The notes beneath the pieces were generated by a model, which was not told the origin of the DNA, did no database searches, and was given only the letters and a program-made list of their open reading frames with translations. A program made the position numbers and the translations under genes. Shown here one piece after another: positions 4,772 to 5,297 of a DNA stretch of 5,297 nucleotides; position 1 is the stretch's first letter; each line of letters opens with the position of its first letter. This stretch comes from RYN-433 sp036558265 (lineage in GTDB: Bacteria; Planctomycetota; Phycisphaerae; Tepidisphaerales; Tepidisphaeraceae), in NCBI GenBank assembly GCA_036558265.1, contig DATBFY010000101.1, positions 1-5,297 on the forward strand. The letters run 5' to 3'.

Positions 4772-5297
4772 ATGATCAAACTTCGCACCCCATCCCGACT
4801 CCCTCGACGACAACGACGACGAGCCGCCGCCGCCTTCACCCTCGTCGAGCTCATGATCTCCATCGCGCTGGTCCTGCTCCTGATCTACGGCATCTCGCAG
4901 GTCTTCAAGCTCAGCAGCGATACCATCGGCGCCAACACCGCCATCGCCAACGCCGCGCGCGACCACCGCGCCGCCTCGCAGGCCATGGCCGAGGACTGGC
5001 GCAACAGCCTCCCCGATTCCCCCATCACGCTCATCAGCAGCCGCGTCGGCTACGGCCTCGACTCCTCCACCGGCAAGTACTTCATCGCCGGCTGGAAGAA
5101 CGCCGACGAACAACGCAACGCCAAGGACACGAACCAGCAGGACCCGCTCCTTCAGACCACCAGCGACCTTCCCGTCCACCTCATCCAGGGCACCGACCGC
5201 ACCCCCCGCATCGACCGCCTCGCCTTCTTCGCCCGAAATCTCTACCACCGCCAGACCGCCGCCGCCGGTGAGGCCGCCGGCGTCACCACCAGCGCGG
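4772..5297 (+). CDS. GspJ/PilW-like minor pseudopilin, N-terminal part (3' end outside window)
   Basis: The frame is open from ATG 4772 to the end of the window (175 codons) with no stop, so the gene continues beyond it. The 21-residue leader (MIKLRTPSRLPRRQRRRAAAA) is cut before F22, with Ala at -1. FTLVELMISIALVLLLIYGISQ puts Glu +5 at residue 26 and resembles PilW (FxLxELMVAxxLGLxLLxGVxQ) more than the other families; GspJ is the type II counterpart. The helix continues as VFKLSSDT, and then come MAEDWRNSLPDSPI and, near residues 150-160, a strand-like RIDRLAFFARNLY, a pattern often seen in GspJ/PilW proteins. The start is secure because no other in-frame start precedes the cut site, although no clear ribosome site is visible. 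It follows the I-like gene, as in gspI-gspJ. A gspK-like gene would be expected next, outside the window. Confidence 0.83.
   Translation, partial: MIKLRTPSRLPRRQRRRAAAAFTLVELMISIALVLLLIYGISQVFKLSSDTIGANTAIANAARDHRAASQAMAEDWRNSLPDSPITLISSRVGYGLDSSTGKYFIAGWKNADEQRNAKDTNQQDPLLQTTSDLPVHLIQGTDRTPRIDRLAFFARNLYHRQTAAAGEAAGVTTSA

Noticed and set aside
3577..4863. 428-codon open frame on the minus strand
   Set aside because: It mirrors the C-ending codons of the I-like gene (long Gly/Val/Ala/Asp runs), spans gene boundaries and has no recognisable motif.
4718..5248. 176-codon open frame on the minus strand
   Set aside because: It is antisense to the J-like gene, which has a clear prepilin signal, and its Gly/Val/Glu-rich translation looks like a composition artefact.

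Overview
The window is a GC-rich, gene-dense stretch in which every convincing gene lies on the + strand and encodes a pseudopilin or type IV pilin-like protein. Each complete N-terminus has the same plan: a short Arg-rich leader, a prepilin-peptidase site (Gly or Ala, then Phe), Glu at mature position +5, and about 20 hydrophobic residues. Large families of such proteins in GC-rich DNA are common in Planctomycetota (for example Phycisphaerae-like genomes). That is a family-level inference about the host, since there is no marker gene in the window.

Layout: (1) 1-377 is the C-terminal part of a GspG-like protein. (2) 374-1198 is a second GspG-like protein, overlapping the first by ATGA. (3) about 1188/1260-1763 is a third, whose prepilin signal is intact but has no in-frame ATG, GTG or TTG in front of it. 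(4) 1764-1892 is the only sizeable gap. It holds a plausible intrinsic terminator and a second hairpin before a strong ribosome binding site. (5) 1893-2765 is a fourth GspG-like protein. (6) 2778-3665 is a GspH/FimT-like protein. (7) 3667-4743 is a GspI/PilV-like protein. (8) 4772-5297 is the start of a GspJ/PilW-like protein that runs off the window.

The order G-G-G-G-H-I-J copies the canonical gspG-H-I-J(-K) order of type II secretion operons, with the G position expanded to four diverged paralogues and most members much larger than their classical counterparts. In known systems GspG is the major pseudopilin and H, I, J and K form the tip of the periplasmic pseudopilus. By analogy this cluster would supply the fibre of a type II secretion or type IV pilus-like machine. 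No ATPase, platform, secretin or peptidase gene is in the window, so which machine it serves cannot be decided here.

The most useful observations are the unresolved start of the third gene (non-AUG start, lost start codon or one-base frameshift), the probable transcription break between genes 3 and 4, the two-motif signature shared by the four G-like proteins, and the CGA/ACG-rich tracts confined to the leader codons. I see no RNA genes, CRISPR arrays, insertion sequences or credible minus-strand genes.
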